Assembly (NCBI RefSeq): GCF_000156195.1
Contig: NZ_GG688320.1
Coordinates: 62,001-126,000, forward strand
DNA: 64,000 nucleotides
Source of the DNA: Bacteroides finegoldii DSM 17565
GTDB taxonomy: Bacteria; Bacteroidota; Bacteroidia; Bacteroidales; Bacteroidaceae
Direction: 5' to 3'
The first letter of the stretch is position 1. The number at the start of each line of letters is the position of its first letter. Positions 18,507 to 29,587 of this stretch are shown piece after piece. The notes below the pieces were generated by a model. It saw only the letters and a program-made list of their open reading frames with translations, did not search any database and was not told the origin of the DNA. Position numbers and translations under genes: made by a program.

Positions 18507-20924
18507 ATGAAGACTTCCATGTGGTTGAAACTTAAAATCCTTTTAGGATATGTCATACTGCTTCTCCTGCTCGTCCTGACCATTCATATCTTCCGCAAGG
18601 AACAGACGAGGCGGAACAGCCTGCGACAGGATGAGCATGAACTGGCCTGTATCCGGCATCTGGCCGGAGAAACATACGCGGGCTTGCTGGGACTGGCCAC
18701 TTACGGTGAAACAGTCAGCGTCTGGGATGAAAGCGACCTTGGACTCTACCACACAAAAAAAGACAGTGTCTGTAACATGTTGCAGACACTGAAAAGGTAT
18801 GTGAAGTCTCCCGAACAACAGTCGCGCATAGATTCGTTATGCCTGCTGCTGGAAAGAAAGGAACTGTTGTTAGACACGGTCATGGACACGTTCGGGCGTC
18901 TGCGCAAGACCGGCGAGATCGTGAACAGCAAGATTCCGGCAATCGTGTCCCATATCCAGCAGGCGGATGTCCTTCCTGCCGAGAAAAAGAAGGAGGAGGA
19001 AACTCCGAAGAAGGGTTTCTGGTCATTCATCAGGCCCGGGAGGAAAAAATCGGCCTATCTGCAGCAGAAGGAACAGCTGGAACGCCAGCGACAGTCCATT
19101 GGTAAACATCAGGGTACCACATCTGTCACGAGCATGCTGCACTCCCTTGACAGGGAGGTGACCGACATGCAGAAAGCCGAACGGGAAAGGCTGCTGGAAC
19201 AGATGGACCTCCTGTACAGTAACAACACGGACCTGAACCACAGGCTACACCGGATTGTCAGGGACTTTGAGGCGGATGCTGGAATACGGCTTGATGAGCG
19301 TTACAGGCAATTCATTTCCACACGCGACCGCTCGTTCCATACGGTCTCTCTGCTGGCTGTCCTCATCTCGTTGCTGACCGTCCTCCTGTATCTTATCATC
19401 CACCGGGATCTGAACAGGATAAACCAGTATCAGCGTCAGCTGGAAGCCTCCAATCGTGAGAACACGGAGCTCCTACAATCCAGAAAACGCATGATGCTCA
19501 CCATCGCTCATGACCTTCGTGCGCCACTGGCTACTATCAAAGGATGCGCCGAACTGCTCCCCGGGGAAGAAAAGAAGAGCCGCAAGGACGAGTATGCGGA
19601 AAATATACTCCATTCTTCCGATTACATGATCGGGCTGGTCAATACGCTGATCGGATTCTACCTGCTGGATACCGGCAGGAACAAACCCATCCTTTCGATT
19701 TTCCGGCTGGAGACCCTTTTCAGCGAAACAGCCCGGAACTACGGTTCGCTGGCCAAAAAGAAAAAGCTGCGGCTGACAACCGCCTTTTCCGGTCTGGATG
19801 TGGTAGTAAGCGGTGACCGTTCCCAGCTCCAGCAAATCCTGAACAATCTGCTTTCCAACGCCATTAAATTCACCCGGCAAGGTGAAATCCGCCTGCAAGC
19901 GGAATACCGGAATAAAGAATTGCATTTCTCGGTACAGGACACCGGTACCGGGATGACGGAGGAAGAAACAACCCGGATATTCACAGCTTTTGAACGGTTG
20001 GACAATGCCCGTAATGTTCCCGGTTTCGGATTGGGGCTGGCCATTGCAAGCAGGCTGGTCTCCGGGATGCAGGGAAGCCTTACCGTAAAAAGCAAACCGG
20101 GTGAAGGCAGCACGTTTACCGCATTCCTGCCACTCCTTGAGGCGGATGAATCCACCCAGATGGATGAGACACGCATCGCTACTGATTATCATCTGGATGG
20201 AATCAACGTACTGGTCATTGATGACGACCGGATGCAACTGAACATTACCAAAGAGATGTTTAACCGTAACGGAGTGCGGTGCGACTGCTGCCAGACCAGC
20301 CGTGAACTGGTTACCCGGCTACGGTCACAAAGATATGACCTGCTGCTGACGGATATACAGATGCCTGAAACGGACGGCTACGGAATACTTGAACTGCTCC
20401 GGGCATCCAATATGGAGAACGCAAAGACAATCCCCGTCATAGCGGTAACGGCACGGGTGGATGATGACAACGAGTATCTGTCGGGCGGCTTTTCGGGCTG
20501 CATCCATAAACCATTCTCTATGGAAGAACTGATAAATACAGTGGCACAAGTGATAGGAGAAAAAGACAGAAAGGAGTATGCTCCCGATTTCTCACTCATC
20601 CTTTCAGGAGAGGACAACAGGGAGGAAATGCTCGCCCTGTTTATCGAAGAGAGCCGGAAAGACCTTGCCGCATTAACCGCTGCCTTAGACCGACAAGACA
20701 AGGAGGCCGCCGCCTCCATCCTGCATAAGAACCTGCCCCTATGGGAAACCGTCCGTCTGGATTTCCCCTTGTCTCATTTACGGGAACTGGTGACAGAACC
20801 TGCGACAGAGTGGACCAATAGACAATCCATGGAAATGCGGGACATCATCCGGGCAGTGGAAAAACTGATAGTATACGCTGAAAAATACGGGAGGAAAGCC
20901 TATGAAAACAATCCTGATTATTGA
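18507..20924 (+). CDS. rteA: Hybrid sensor histidine kinase, RteA-like
   Basis: An 805-residue protein. A membrane helix at about 8-27 and another at about 277-296 enclose an extracytoplasmic sensor with coiled-coil stretches. The kinase core follows: MMLTIAHDLRAPLATIKGCA (phospho-accepting His near 334), NNLLSNAIKFTRQGE, DTGTGMTEEET and GFGLGLAIASRLV. A receiver domain (about 570-690) has DDDR, YDLLLTDIQMPETDGYG and a final lysine, and the last 90 residues resemble a phosphotransfer domain with a possible His in ILHKN. It overlaps rteB by 23 bases. In CTnDOT, RteA/RteB follow tetQ; here the metabolic cargo takes that place. Confidence 0.88.
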   Translation: MKTSMWLKLKILLGYVILLLLLVLTIHIFRKEQTRRNSLRQDEHELACIRHLAGETYAGLLGLATYGETVSVWDESDLGLYHTKKDSVCNMLQTLKRYVKSPEQQSRIDSLCLLLERKELLLDTVMDTFGRLRKTGEIVNSKIPAIVSHIQQADVLPAEKKKEEETPKKGFWSFIRPGRKKSAYLQQKEQLERQRQSIGKHQGTTSVTSMLHSLDREVTDMQKAERERLLEQMDLLYSNNTDLNHRLHRIVRDFEADAGIRLDERYRQFISTRDRSFHTVSLLAVLISLLTVLLYLIIHRDLNRINQYQRQLEASNRENTELLQSRKRMMLTIAHDLRAPLATIKGCAELLPGEEKKSRKDEYAENILHSSDYMIGLVNTLIGFYLLDTGRNKPILSIFRLETLFSETARNYGSLAKKKKLRLTTAFSGLDVVVSGDRSQLQQILNNLLSNAIKFTRQGEIRLQAEYRNKELHFSVQDTGTGMTEEETTRIFTAFERLDNARNVPGFGLGLAIASRLVSGMQGSLTVKSKPGEGSTFTAFLPLLEADESTQMDETRIATDYHLDGINVLVIDDDRMQLNITKEMFNRNGVRCDCCQTSRELVTRLRSQRYDLLLTDIQMPETDGYGILELLRASNMENAKTIPVIAVTARVDDDNEYLSGGFSGCIHKPFSMEELINTVAQVIGEKDRKEYAPDFSLILSGEDNREEMLALFIEESRKDLAALTAALDRQDKEAAASILHKNLPLWETVRLDFPLSHLRELVTEPATEWTNRQSMEMRDIIRAVEKLIVYAEKYGRKAYENNPDY

Positions 20925-22188
20925 AGATGATATTGTGTTCAGCCGTAGCATCAGCAACTGGCTGGTGAAAAAAGGGATGAAAACCGAATGCGTGGCAACC
21001 CTTGCGAATGCCCGTAAAGCCATCGGGCAAAAGGAGTTCGACCTAATACTGGCAGACCTGCGCCTGCCGGACGGAAATAGCACCTCGCTCCTGAAATGGA
21101 TGAATGAGAAGTACTACTCTATCCCTTTTCTGATCATGACCAACTACGGACAGGTGGAGAATGCGGTGACAACCATGCAACTGGGAGCCATCAACTACCT
21201 GTGTAAGCCTGTGCAGCCAGACAATCTCCTGGCTCTGATAACGGAGATACTGGATAAAAACGATAACGAACAGGAGTTCTACCGAGGTGAAAGCCCCAAA
21301 GCCCATGAGATGTACCGTCTGATAGAGATGATTGCCTGTGCCGACATCTCCGTTCTGCTCCGTGGGGCTTCCGGCACCGGGAAGGAGCACATTGCAGCCG
21401 AGATACATGCCCGGAGCCATCGGAAGAACAAGCCGTATCTGGCTATCGACTGCGGGGCCATTTCCGATGAGCTTGCCGCCTCCGAGTTTTTCGGTCATCA
21501 GAAGGGAGCCTTTACCGGTGCGGAAAGCGACAAGGTCGGATTGTTCCGTGCCGTTAACGGAGGGACATTGTTTCTGGACGAGATAGGCAACCTTTCCTAT
21601 AAGACACAGATGCTCCTGCTCAGGGCCTTGCAAGAGAAACGCTGCAAGCCGGTAGGTTCCACGAAAGAATACTCTTTTGATATCCGGCTGGTTGCCGCCA
21701 CCAATGAGAATCTGGAAAAAGCCATCGGAGAAGGACGCTTCCGGGAAGACCTGTTCCACCGGCTCAATGAGTTCACTCTGCGGATTCCTACACTGGCAGA
21801 ATGCCGGGAAGACATCCTTCCTCTGGCTTATTTTTTCTTGAAACTCACTTGCGCCAAGGCCCATAAATCGTTTCGTGGCTTTGACCGGCTGGCAGAGGCG
21901 GCACTGCTGGAATATCCCTGGCCGGGGAATATCCGTGAACTGAAGAATGTAATAGGTCGAGCCGTACTCATCTGCCAAGAGCAATGGATTTCCGTTTCAG
22001 ACCTGAACCTTGAAATCTCCCTTCCTAAAGAAGAAGAAACGCAGTGGACGGAAGAAGAAAAAGAAAAGGCGTTGCTTCTCCAGACCCTTGAAAAGACGGG
22101 TGACAACCGTTCCAAGGCGGCCCGGTTGCTCAATGTCAGCCGGACTACCCTGTATGAGAAACTAAGGAAATACCATATCATCGACTGA
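20902..22188 (+). CDS. rteB: Sigma-54-dependent response regulator, RteB-like
   Basis: A 428-residue NtrC-type protein. The receiver domain (1-115) has IIEDD, the phospho-acceptor in FDLILADLRLPDG and NYLCKPVQP. The AAA+ domain has Walker A GASGTGKEHIAAEI, the sigma-54-contacting GAFTGAES, and Walker B GGTLFLDEIGNL. The C-terminus is a Fis-type helix-turn-helix (NRSKAARLLNVSRTTLYEKL). In CTnDOT this protein switches on rteC and hence excision and mobilization of co-resident elements. The start overlaps the 3' end of rteA, showing translational coupling. The gene ends in an ordinary TGA, followed by a strong terminator. Confidence 0.92.
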   Translation: MKTILIIEDDIVFSRSISNWLVKKGMKTECVATLANARKAIGQKEFDLILADLRLPDGNSTSLLKWMNEKYYSIPFLIMTNYGQVENAVTTMQLGAINYLCKPVQPDNLLALITEILDKNDNEQEFYRGESPKAHEMYRLIEMIACADISVLLRGASGTGKEHIAAEIHARSHRKNKPYLAIDCGAISDELAASEFFGHQKGAFTGAESDKVGLFRAVNGGTLFLDEIGNLSYKTQMLLLRALQEKRCKPVGSTKEYSFDIRLVAATNENLEKAIGEGRFREDLFHRLNEFTLRIPTLAECREDILPLAYFFLKLTCAKAHKSFRGFDRLAEAALLEYPWPGNIRELKNVIGRAVLICQEQWISVSDLNLEISLPKEEETQWTEEEKEKALLLQTLEKTGDNRSKAARLLNVSRTTLYEKLRKYHIID

Positions 22189-22220
22189 CCGGAGGATAAC
22201 CCGAAGCAAATGAGGTTTAC

Positions 22221-22269
22221 AAAAGTGTAAGCCGTCCTAACATTCTTGTCAAGGACGGCTTACACTTTT
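22221..22269 (+). terminator. Strong intrinsic terminator after rteB
   Basis: An uninterrupted 18-bp stem pairs 22221-22238 with 22252-22269 around a 13-base loop, and the right arm ends in a T run. It separates the rteAB message from rteC, which must then have its own promoter. The stem also starts with four A, so it could act in both directions. Confidence 0.9.
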
Positions 22270-22402
22270 TATTTACACCCGTTTCTATATGAAATTTGTT
22301 TATTGTTGATTGTCAGTATTTTAAAAAGGTATAGAGCTTTAAACGATAGCAGAGGCATTTCATTTGGCTTACTCCGGTATAAACAAATCAAATGTATGCC
22401 GT

Positions 22403-23020
22403 ATGAAACCATTTACAGAATGCCGTATATTCAATTATTTATCTCTGGCTTCAAGCCCAAAACAGACAGTTTCCGATGAAGAATTCTCTTCCTCCTATAC
22501 CGAATATGAACAATACCTTTACGACCTCGCCATCGAATCGGTTTCCGTATCGGAAAGGCTGCGCCATCTGCTTCACAGCAAGGTAGAACTGATTTCCCTA
22601 AAGAAGTTATTCACCCGAACAGGACATTTCCACACGGCAGTAGCCGAATTCTATCTGGACAAATGCCTCCTGCTGGTGGAGGCGGAAATAGAGCTGGTCA
22701 ATTTTGGTGTACAGTACCCCGGAACCATCACGACACCTTCCTCGTTTCTTTCATCGCTCCATTGGAAAGGTTCGCTGGTCAACCTGATGGAACTGATCTC
22801 CTCGCTGGATTACAGCGGGCTGATTACGGACGAAAGCGGCAAACGCCTCTCTTTCGCCGGTATCGTTTCCGCTTTTGAGAAACTCTTCAATGTTGCCATT
22901 CCCAAACCATATGACCTGCGTGCCGACCTTGCCCGGCGCAAAAAGAACTATTCCGTCCTGCTGCCCAAACTAAAGGAAACCTTTGAAAAGAACATCGCGG
23001 CTTGCGGAAACGGGAAGTGA
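22403..23020 (+). CDS. rteC: RteC-like regulator
   Basis: A 205-residue protein; the start is taken at the ATG at 22403 (MKPFTECRIF) because upstream in-frame codons contain no ATG. The body matches the RteC family in length and pattern: a helical region with LRHLLHSKVELISLKKLF, then AEFYLDKCLLLVEAEIELV and a C-terminal KRLSFAGIVSAFEKLFNV. In CTnDOT RteC is a DNA-binding protein that activates the excision genes. It is separated from rteB by a terminator, so it has its own promoter in 22270-22402. It may be the protein that reads the 10-bp-phased TGAC arrays, but this is inference. Confidence 0.85.
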   Translation: MKPFTECRIFNYLSLASSPKQTVSDEEFSSSYTEYEQYLYDLAIESVSVSERLRHLLHSKVELISLKKLFTRTGHFHTAVAEFYLDKCLLLVEAEIELVNFGVQYPGTITTPSSFLSSLHWKGSLVNLMELISSLDYSGLITDESGKRLSFAGIVSAFEKLFNVAIPKPYDLRADLARRKKNYSVLLPKLKETFEKNIAACGNGK

Positions 23021-23043
23021 ACAGGGGTATTTTTACCCCCTGT
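23021..23043 (+). terminator. Hairpin just after rteC
   Basis: ACAGGGGTA at 23021-23029 pairs with TACCCCCTGT at 23034-23043 with one bulged C. It starts right after the rteC stop codon and its right arm overlaps the first TGAC box of operator array A. It could be a terminator, though the T run is in the loop, or part of a transfer origin. Confidence 0.45.
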
Positions 23044-23075
23044 CACAAATAGTCATCTCTTGTCATTTGTAGTCA
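23042..23075 (-). promoter_or_regulatory. Operator array A: four TGAC boxes spaced exactly 10 bp
   Basis: GTCA occurs at 23042, 23052, 23062 and 23072, that is, TGAC read on the minus strand, with A or T following in most copies. The array lies about 70 bases upstream of the mobilization operon (23146). The same arrangement occurs at 29469 and 42911. One box per helical turn suggests a multimeric DNA-binding protein lying on one face of the DNA. Confidence 0.75.
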
Positions 23076-23145
23076 CTTTCCGATTTTAGGTTCGTATCAA
23101 AATTATCACTTATTTTGCTGCCGGATAAATAAAACCTGAAAAGAT

Positions 23146-23607
23146 ATGGCTAAAATCAATAGTACACGCAAACCCGGACGGGCTGACACTTCGAGCAAAT
23201 GAAGAGGCGGACGGAATCCCAAAGAGGAATCAGAACTTCATTCTTATTATTACGGATTCCGTCTGGACGAACTCCAGAACATCGAGTTTGAGAGGCTCTT
23301 TGAGAATTCGGGAGCTAATAATAAATCCCAGTTCATCCTTGCCGCCCTTTTCGACAAACCGATGAAAGTCGTGAAAATAGATAAGGCGGCAACGGACTAC
23401 TACATCAAGCTGACCAACCTGCAGAGCGAATACCGCCGGATCGGAGTAAACTATAACCAGGCAGTCAAAGCTCTGCATACCGGACTATCCGAAAAGAAGG
23501 CTCTTGCCATGCTCTATAAATTGGAGCAACTGACTATTGAACTAATATCTCTCAACCGGGAGATTATCCGTCTCACCCAAGAATTTGAACAATGGTTGCA
23601 AAAATAA
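23146..23607 (+). CDS. Relaxosome accessory (mobilization) protein with in-frame TGA
   Basis: The frame from ATG 23146 to TAA 23607 encodes 153 residues with one internal TGA at 23200-23202 (codon 19), between SSK and RGGRNP. Downstream the protein reads YYYGFRLDELQNIEFERLF and NNKSQFILAALFDKP, a ribbon-helix-helix-like start, then a helical tail. It matches small mobilization proteins that precede relaxases in Bacteroides elements. The next gene starts inside its last codons (23592). There is no other lesion, so the TGA is probably read as Trp at some frequency, or expression may restart downstream. The basic N-terminus before the TGA (KINSTRKPGRA) is typical of the family, which argues that the frame is one gene. 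Confidence 0.75.
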
Positions 23608-24821
23608 CATCAGGAGCCTCCGTTTACGGGGCATTATACTACAATCAAGAAAAAGTGGACAAGCAGCAGGCACGGCCACTGGCATGAAACCGGATCATGG
23701 AACCGGCAGACGGCCATCCGACCATCCAGCACTGCATCCGTTCCTTCGAACCGTATCTGGCGGCTAACCGCCGGACTGAGAAGCCCGTTATCCACATTTC
23801 ATTAAATCCACACCCGGACGATGTGCTGACCGATGAACAGTTGACCGCTATCGGCCAGGAATACATGGAAAAAATGGGATATGGCAACCAACCCTATATC
23901 ATCTACCGGCATGAGGATATCGGCAGGCCCCACATCCATATCGTCTCCCTGCGTATTGACGAGCAGGGAAAGAAAATTAAAGATTACAAAGAATGGCAAC
24001 GCTCGACCGCTGTTTGCCGGGAGCTGGAGAGGAAATACCATCTGTTACCCGCCGAGAAGATGGAGCGACGGGAATCCCTGCCGCTGACTGCCGTCGATTA
24101 CCGGAAGGGGGATATCAAGCATCAGATAGCCAATGTGGTCAAGCCCGTCATGCAGGGATACAAGTTCCAATCCGTCAAGGAGTTTAAAGCCCTGCTTGGC
24201 CTTTTCCATGTAACGGTGGAAGAGGCCCACAAGACGATAAAGGGAAAGACCTATCATGGACTGGTCTATGCGGCTACCGATGAAAAAGGAGAACGGACCG
24301 GCGTAGCCATCAAATCCAGCAAGATCGGTAAAAGCGTAGGCTACGAGGCACTCCAAAAGAAATTTGTGAAAAGCAAACAATGAATTGCCCGACATCCCGT
24401 ACCCGTACAGACGAAGGAAGCTATCGCTACCGCCCTGCAAGGACAGCCCACCCGTCAGGGATTCCTGCAGGAACTTTCTGGAAAAGGCATTGCCGCCATA
24501 CTCTGGCAGAACGATTCCGGTGTGATCTATGGCGTGACCTACATCGACCATAACTCAAAGACCGTATTCAAGGGCTCGCTTCTGGGCAAAGAATATTCGG
24601 CATCGGTTATAAACCGGAAGTACGGCACGATCCCACCGGAAAAGACTGAAGAAGCCCCTGTTATCCATCCGTCCGAACCGGAAATGAAAGAGACGGAGCT
24701 GGTGGAAGGACTGCTTGATATATTCTCTTTGGAATCCTATCCGTATCCGGCAGACGACCTGACGCAAAGCCCTTACGGGAAAAAGAAAAAGAGAAAACGC
24801 AGAGGTCCGCATCTGGGCTAA
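23592..24821 (+). CDS. Relaxase (HUH mobilization nuclease) with two in-frame TGAs
   Basis: One frame from ATG 23592 to TAA 24821 gives 409 residues with TGA at 23685-23687 (codon 32) and 24381-24383 (codon 264). The start MVAKITSGASVYGALYYNQE is the normal start of Bacteroides relaxases. The metal-binding HUH block is YRHEDIGRPHIHIVSLRID around residues 107-125. It would nick the transfer origin and lead the DNA strand into the recipient. Parts before, between and after the TGAs keep family character and there is no frameshift. It overlaps the accessory gene by 16 bases, indicating translational coupling. Full-length protein requires reading UGA as an amino acid, most likely Trp. Confidence 0.8.
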
Positions 24822-24854
24822 TAAAATGTATCACCATTAATTATCATACCGCTT

Positions 24855-26867
24855 ATGTCACAAGACGAAACCAGAGGGCTCAATAAGAACCTTGACTTCA
24901 TGAGGGCCATCAGCATCCTATTTTTAGTGATGAATGTCTATTATTTCTGCTATCCCTATTTTCTTTCCATGAACCTGAACATCGGTGTCGTGGACAAGAT
25001 ACTGCTCAATTTCCAGCGGGATACCGGGCTGTTTTCCCATTCGCTGGTGAGCAAGTCCTTCAGTCTGCTCTTCCTTTTCTTCTCCTGCATGGGAGCGAAA
25101 GGACGGAAGGACGTGGAGATGTCATGAAGGAGTATCGGCTGTTACCTTATAGCCGGGATGCTGCTCTTTTTTGGTAGCGAGCTCTTACTGACGGCACGCT
25201 TCCCCGTCGCGCTTCTAACCTTATTATATGTAGCTACCGTAGCTGCCGGATATATCAGCCTGCTTACCGCCGGAACCTGGATCAGCCGCCTGTTGAAGAA
25301 CCAACTCATGGATGACGTCTTTAACGACGAGAACGAGAGCTTCATGCAGGAGCGCAGGTTGATTGCCAATGAATACTCGGTAAACCTGCCCACCCGTTTC
25401 CGTTACCAACGAAAGACCTATTCAGGCTGGATAAACGTGATTAATCCCTTCCGCGCCTCATTGATATTAGGCACGCCGGGATCAGGAAAGAGTTATGCCA
25501 TCATCAATAACTATATCCGCCAGCAGATAGAGAAAGGATTCGCCGCCTATATCTATGATTTTAAGTATCCGGATTTAAGCATAATTGCTTATAACCAGCT
25601 GCTTAAAAACAAGGATAAGTATGCCAAGCCGGTCGGATTTTATGTGATTAATTTCGATGATCCCAGATACAGCCACCGGTGCAATCCCCTCAATCCTTCG
25701 TTTCTATCCGATATCGCGGATGCATACGAATCAGCGTATGTAATCATGTTAAATTTGAACAAGAGTTGGATTCAAAAGCAGGGAGATTTCTTTGTAGAAA
25801 GCCCGATTGTGCTATTTGCGGCGGTGATCTGGTATCTTAAAATCTATGAAAACGGGAAATTCTGCACCTTCCCACATGCCATAGAGCTATTGAATAAACC
25901 GTATTCCGACCTGTTCACCATACTGACCTCTTACCGGGAGCTGGAGAATTACCTGTCACCTTTTATGGATGCATGGAAAGGTGGTGCGATGGAGCAGCTC
26001 CAAGGGCAGATAGCTTCCGCCAAAATTCCGCTATCAAGGCTGATCTCACCTGCCTTATATTGGATTATGACCGGAGATGACTTCACGCTGGATATCAATA
26101 ATCCGGAGGAACCCAAAGTTTTGTGCGTCGGCAATAACCCTGACAGACAGAATATTTACTCATGTGCGTTAGGATTGTATAATGCCCGTATCGTTAAAAT
26201 GGTCAACCGAAAAGGCAGGCTCAAATGCTCTATTCTAGTGGATGAGGTTCCCACACTTTACTTTAAAGGACTTGACACCCTGATCGCTACCGCCCGTAGC
26301 AACAAAGTGGCAGTATGTCTGGGAGCACAGGATTTCAGCCAGTTAATACGTGACTACGGTGATAAGGAGGCGCGGGTGATCCAGAACACAATTGGAAATA
26401 TCTTTTCCGGGCAAGTGGTCGGAGAAACAGCGAAAAACCTTTCTGAAAGGTTTGGGAAAGTGCTCCAACAGCGCAAATCCATTAATATGACCCGTGAAGA
26501 CACCTCAACCAATATCAGTACCCAGCTCGACTCGCTGATACCTGCCTCCAAAATCTCCAACCTCTCGCAAGGAGAGTTTGTCGGCAGTGTCTGCGACAAC
26601 TTCGGGGAGAAGATAGAACAGAAGATATTCCATTGCGAGATCGTGGTGGACAATGAACGGGTAGCCGCCGAAACAAAAGCCTACAAGCCTATCCCCGTCA
26701 TAACCGACTTTACCGGTGCGGATGGTAAGGACCACATGCAAGAGGAAATCGAAAGGAACTACTATCAAATCAAGGAAGACGTGACGCAAATCATCGAAAA
26801 AGAGCTGCTTCGCATCCAAAATGATCCCAACTTGAAACACCTGCTGGAAACGGCAGACGATGAATAA
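24855..26867 (+). CDS. Coupling protein (TraG/VirD4-like, YWFCY type) with in-frame TGA
   Basis: The frame from 24855 to 26867 gives 670 residues with TGA at 25125-25127 (codon 91). The N-terminus has membrane helices and a YYFCYPYFL motif close to the YWFCY signature of Bacteroidetes mobilization ATPases. After the TGA it continues SIGCYLIAGMLLFFG into more membrane segments and the ATPase: Walker A GTPGSGKSYAI and Walker B CSILVDEVPTLYF. It would link the relaxosome to a type IV secretion pore. The codon falls between two membrane helices where homologues usually have Trp. Alternatively two peptides could be made, but the downstream piece would lack the first helices. Confidence 0.85.
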
Positions 26868-26878
26868 TCCCTATTTAA

Positions 26879-27811
<933 letters not shown>

Positions 27812-27838
27812 GAATAAATATCCGGTGGTAGCCGGGTA

Positions 27839-27896
27839 GCAATAAAAAGAGAGCCAAATTCCCTCCAGCAGGGATTTGACTCTCTTTTTTATTGCC
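27839..27896. terminator. Long bidirectional terminator between convergent genes
   Basis: The 27839-27864 arm and the 27871-27896 arm are nearly perfect complements, with a stem containing AAAAAGAGAG and its complement CTCTCTTTTT. A/T runs on both sides allow termination in both directions. It lies between the methylase (plus) and the primase (minus). Confidence 0.9.
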
Positions 27897-27937
27897 TGCC
27901 TTTCATGCATCAGACAAGGACCAGTATTTTATAATTT

Positions 27938-28888
27938 TCAACCGGACTGTTTCTTTGCAGGCTTTTCAATCAGCTTCGGGGCTGTTTCGTGCTGATGATC
28001 CGTCTTGTTCTCCTGCGCCATCTTCCTGCCCAACAGGTAATCGTTCAAATCGTTATACTCCCGGTAGCAGTCGGACTTGTCCCTGACCGGGCATCCGGCT
28101 TGCGCCATCTGCTGAAAAGCCTGCCTTCCGGCGGAATCGTTATCCAGTAGGCAGAGGGCACTCTTATACTCTTTCAAGACAGGGATAGCCTTGCCTACAT
28201 TGCTGACCGAATTTAAAACGATATAGTCCGGACCGTTTCCTTTAGGCTGTCCGTTACCGGGATGCGTAGCCTTGAGCGTGAGGTATGAGAGATAATCCAT
28301 AAAGCCTTCAACCACTATGCAACGGTCGCTGCCATTTTTGATATGGGTAATCTCTTTGGGCGATATGCTGCCTTTTAGGTATTTGTTACGGATCTCGTAC
28401 CCGCCGCTCCGGTTGGCAAAGCCTACGGCAAAATACCATTTTCCCTTGTTCTGAAAATGCACTTCCTTGCATGCTTCCCTTGCGATTTCAGGCAAGATGC
28501 CTCTTTCTTTGAGATATCCCAGCAAGACCGGGTTCGTCAGCGGATCAATGCGTACCTGCCGGTAGCCGGTAGCCTGCGGTTCCGCCTGCCGGGGAGAGGC
28601 TGCTACCGGACGGAAAGCAGCCGGAAAATGTCCCTCTATCGTTTTAAGCGCATAAGAGATATCCTTCGTCTTTTGAAGCTCCATCGCCAGGGTGATGATG
28701 TCCCCTCCCTGTCCGATGCCGAAATCGTATCATAGGTTGCGGGATGCGCTCACCTTGAAAGAAGGTGTCTTCTCCTCACGGAAAGGGGAACAATACCAGA
28801 TACTGTCCCCTTGTTGTTTTACCGGGTTGAACCCCATACGCCGGAGATAATCCTCCAACTGAATGCTCTTGGCTTCTTCAATGTTCAT
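27938..28888 (-). CDS. Primase with CHC2 zinc finger and Toprim domain, one in-frame TGA
   Basis: The minus-strand frame from ATG 28888 to 27938 gives 316 residues with TGA at 28732-28730 (codon 53). The N-terminus has SIWYCSPFREEKTPSFKV, part of the CHC2-like DNA-binding block, and after the TGA YDFGIGQGGDIITLAMEL, its usual continuation; homologues read LWYDFG or similar at this point, so Trp fits. The Toprim part has CIVVEGFMDYLSYL and ALCLLDNDSAGRQAFQQM with the catalytic E and DxD. Such primases convert the transferred strand to double-stranded DNA or drive element replication. It runs convergent to the methylase across a terminator. Confidence 0.82.
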
Positions 28889-28904
28889 TGTGTAACGGAT
28901 TAAA

Positions 28905-29513
28905 TTAATGACTCTTTTTAGAACGGGAATCCTTTAGTATCACCCACTGCAACGGATTCTGCGGCTTCCCGTTTTTTCTCAGTTCAAAATGCAGATGGTT
29001 GCCGGTCGCTATGCCGGTATGACCGACATTGCCGATATGCCGACCTATGCGTACATCGCTCCCTTTCCTCACATGCAATTTGCTCAAGTGTGCATACAAC
29101 GTGGAAAAGCCGCCCGCGTGCCGGATTTCGATGTACCAGCCGTAACTGCTGCTATACCTGGCTTCAACGACTTTCCCGCTTCCTGAAGCATAGACCGGCG
29201 TGCCATAGGGTGCGGCAAGATCCACTCCGGCATGGAGTATCCTTTTCTTTTTCACCGGATGCATCCTTATACCGAAACCGGAAGAAACGGCATACCTCCT
29301 CCGACTTTCATTCAATGGATACAGAATAGGATAATCGGCCAGTACGGTAACCGGCAACCGGCTGTCTCATATGAAAGACTTTCACTGCCGGGCAGAGTGG
29401 ATACGGTAGATGACAGCACTGAGTCCGGCTTTATATCCCTTTGACGGGGACTGTGCAAAAGCCGGACATGACAATAAGTGACAGAACATGACAATTAATG
29501 ACAACTTCCTCAT
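28905..29513 (-). CDS. M23 peptidase with signal peptide and two in-frame TGAs
   Basis: From ATG 29513 the frame encodes a signal peptide (MRKLSLIVMFCHLL, cleavage after AFA), then TGA at 29384-29382 (codon 44) and 29369-29367 (codon 49), then a complete LytM/M23 domain: HAGVDLAAPYGTPVYA (HxxxD) and TGNHLHFELRKNG (HxH). The total is 202 residues. It would open peptidoglycan cross-links to let the transfer machine through. Without reading the TGAs the peptidase would have no signal peptide and could not reach the periplasm, so the two parts belong together. Operator array B lies inside its first 15 codons. It is followed by the primase gene after 16 bases. Confidence 0.78.
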
Positions 29514-29532
29514 AATCAAACTATTTAATGAC
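29469..29532 (+). promoter_or_regulatory. Operator array B: TGACA boxes spaced exactly 10 bp
   Basis: TGACA begins at 29469, 29479, 29489 and 29499, and a fifth copy at 29529 is in the same 10-bp phase. The array lies between the divergently read M23 gene (its start codon at 29513 is inside the area) and the DUF3945-type gene at 29588. It can therefore control both directions. Confidence 0.78.
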
Positions 29533-29587
29533 AAAGATAGTAATTTTACCCTCGTAAATGATTCATTAATCTTTAAAATTAACGTAT

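Noticed and set aside
22335..22402. Sigma-54 promoter before rteC
   Set aside because: GGCAT-N5-TTGG near 22353 resembles the -24/-12 pattern, but the essential GC of the -12 element is GG. Too weak to list although RteB is a sigma-54 activator.
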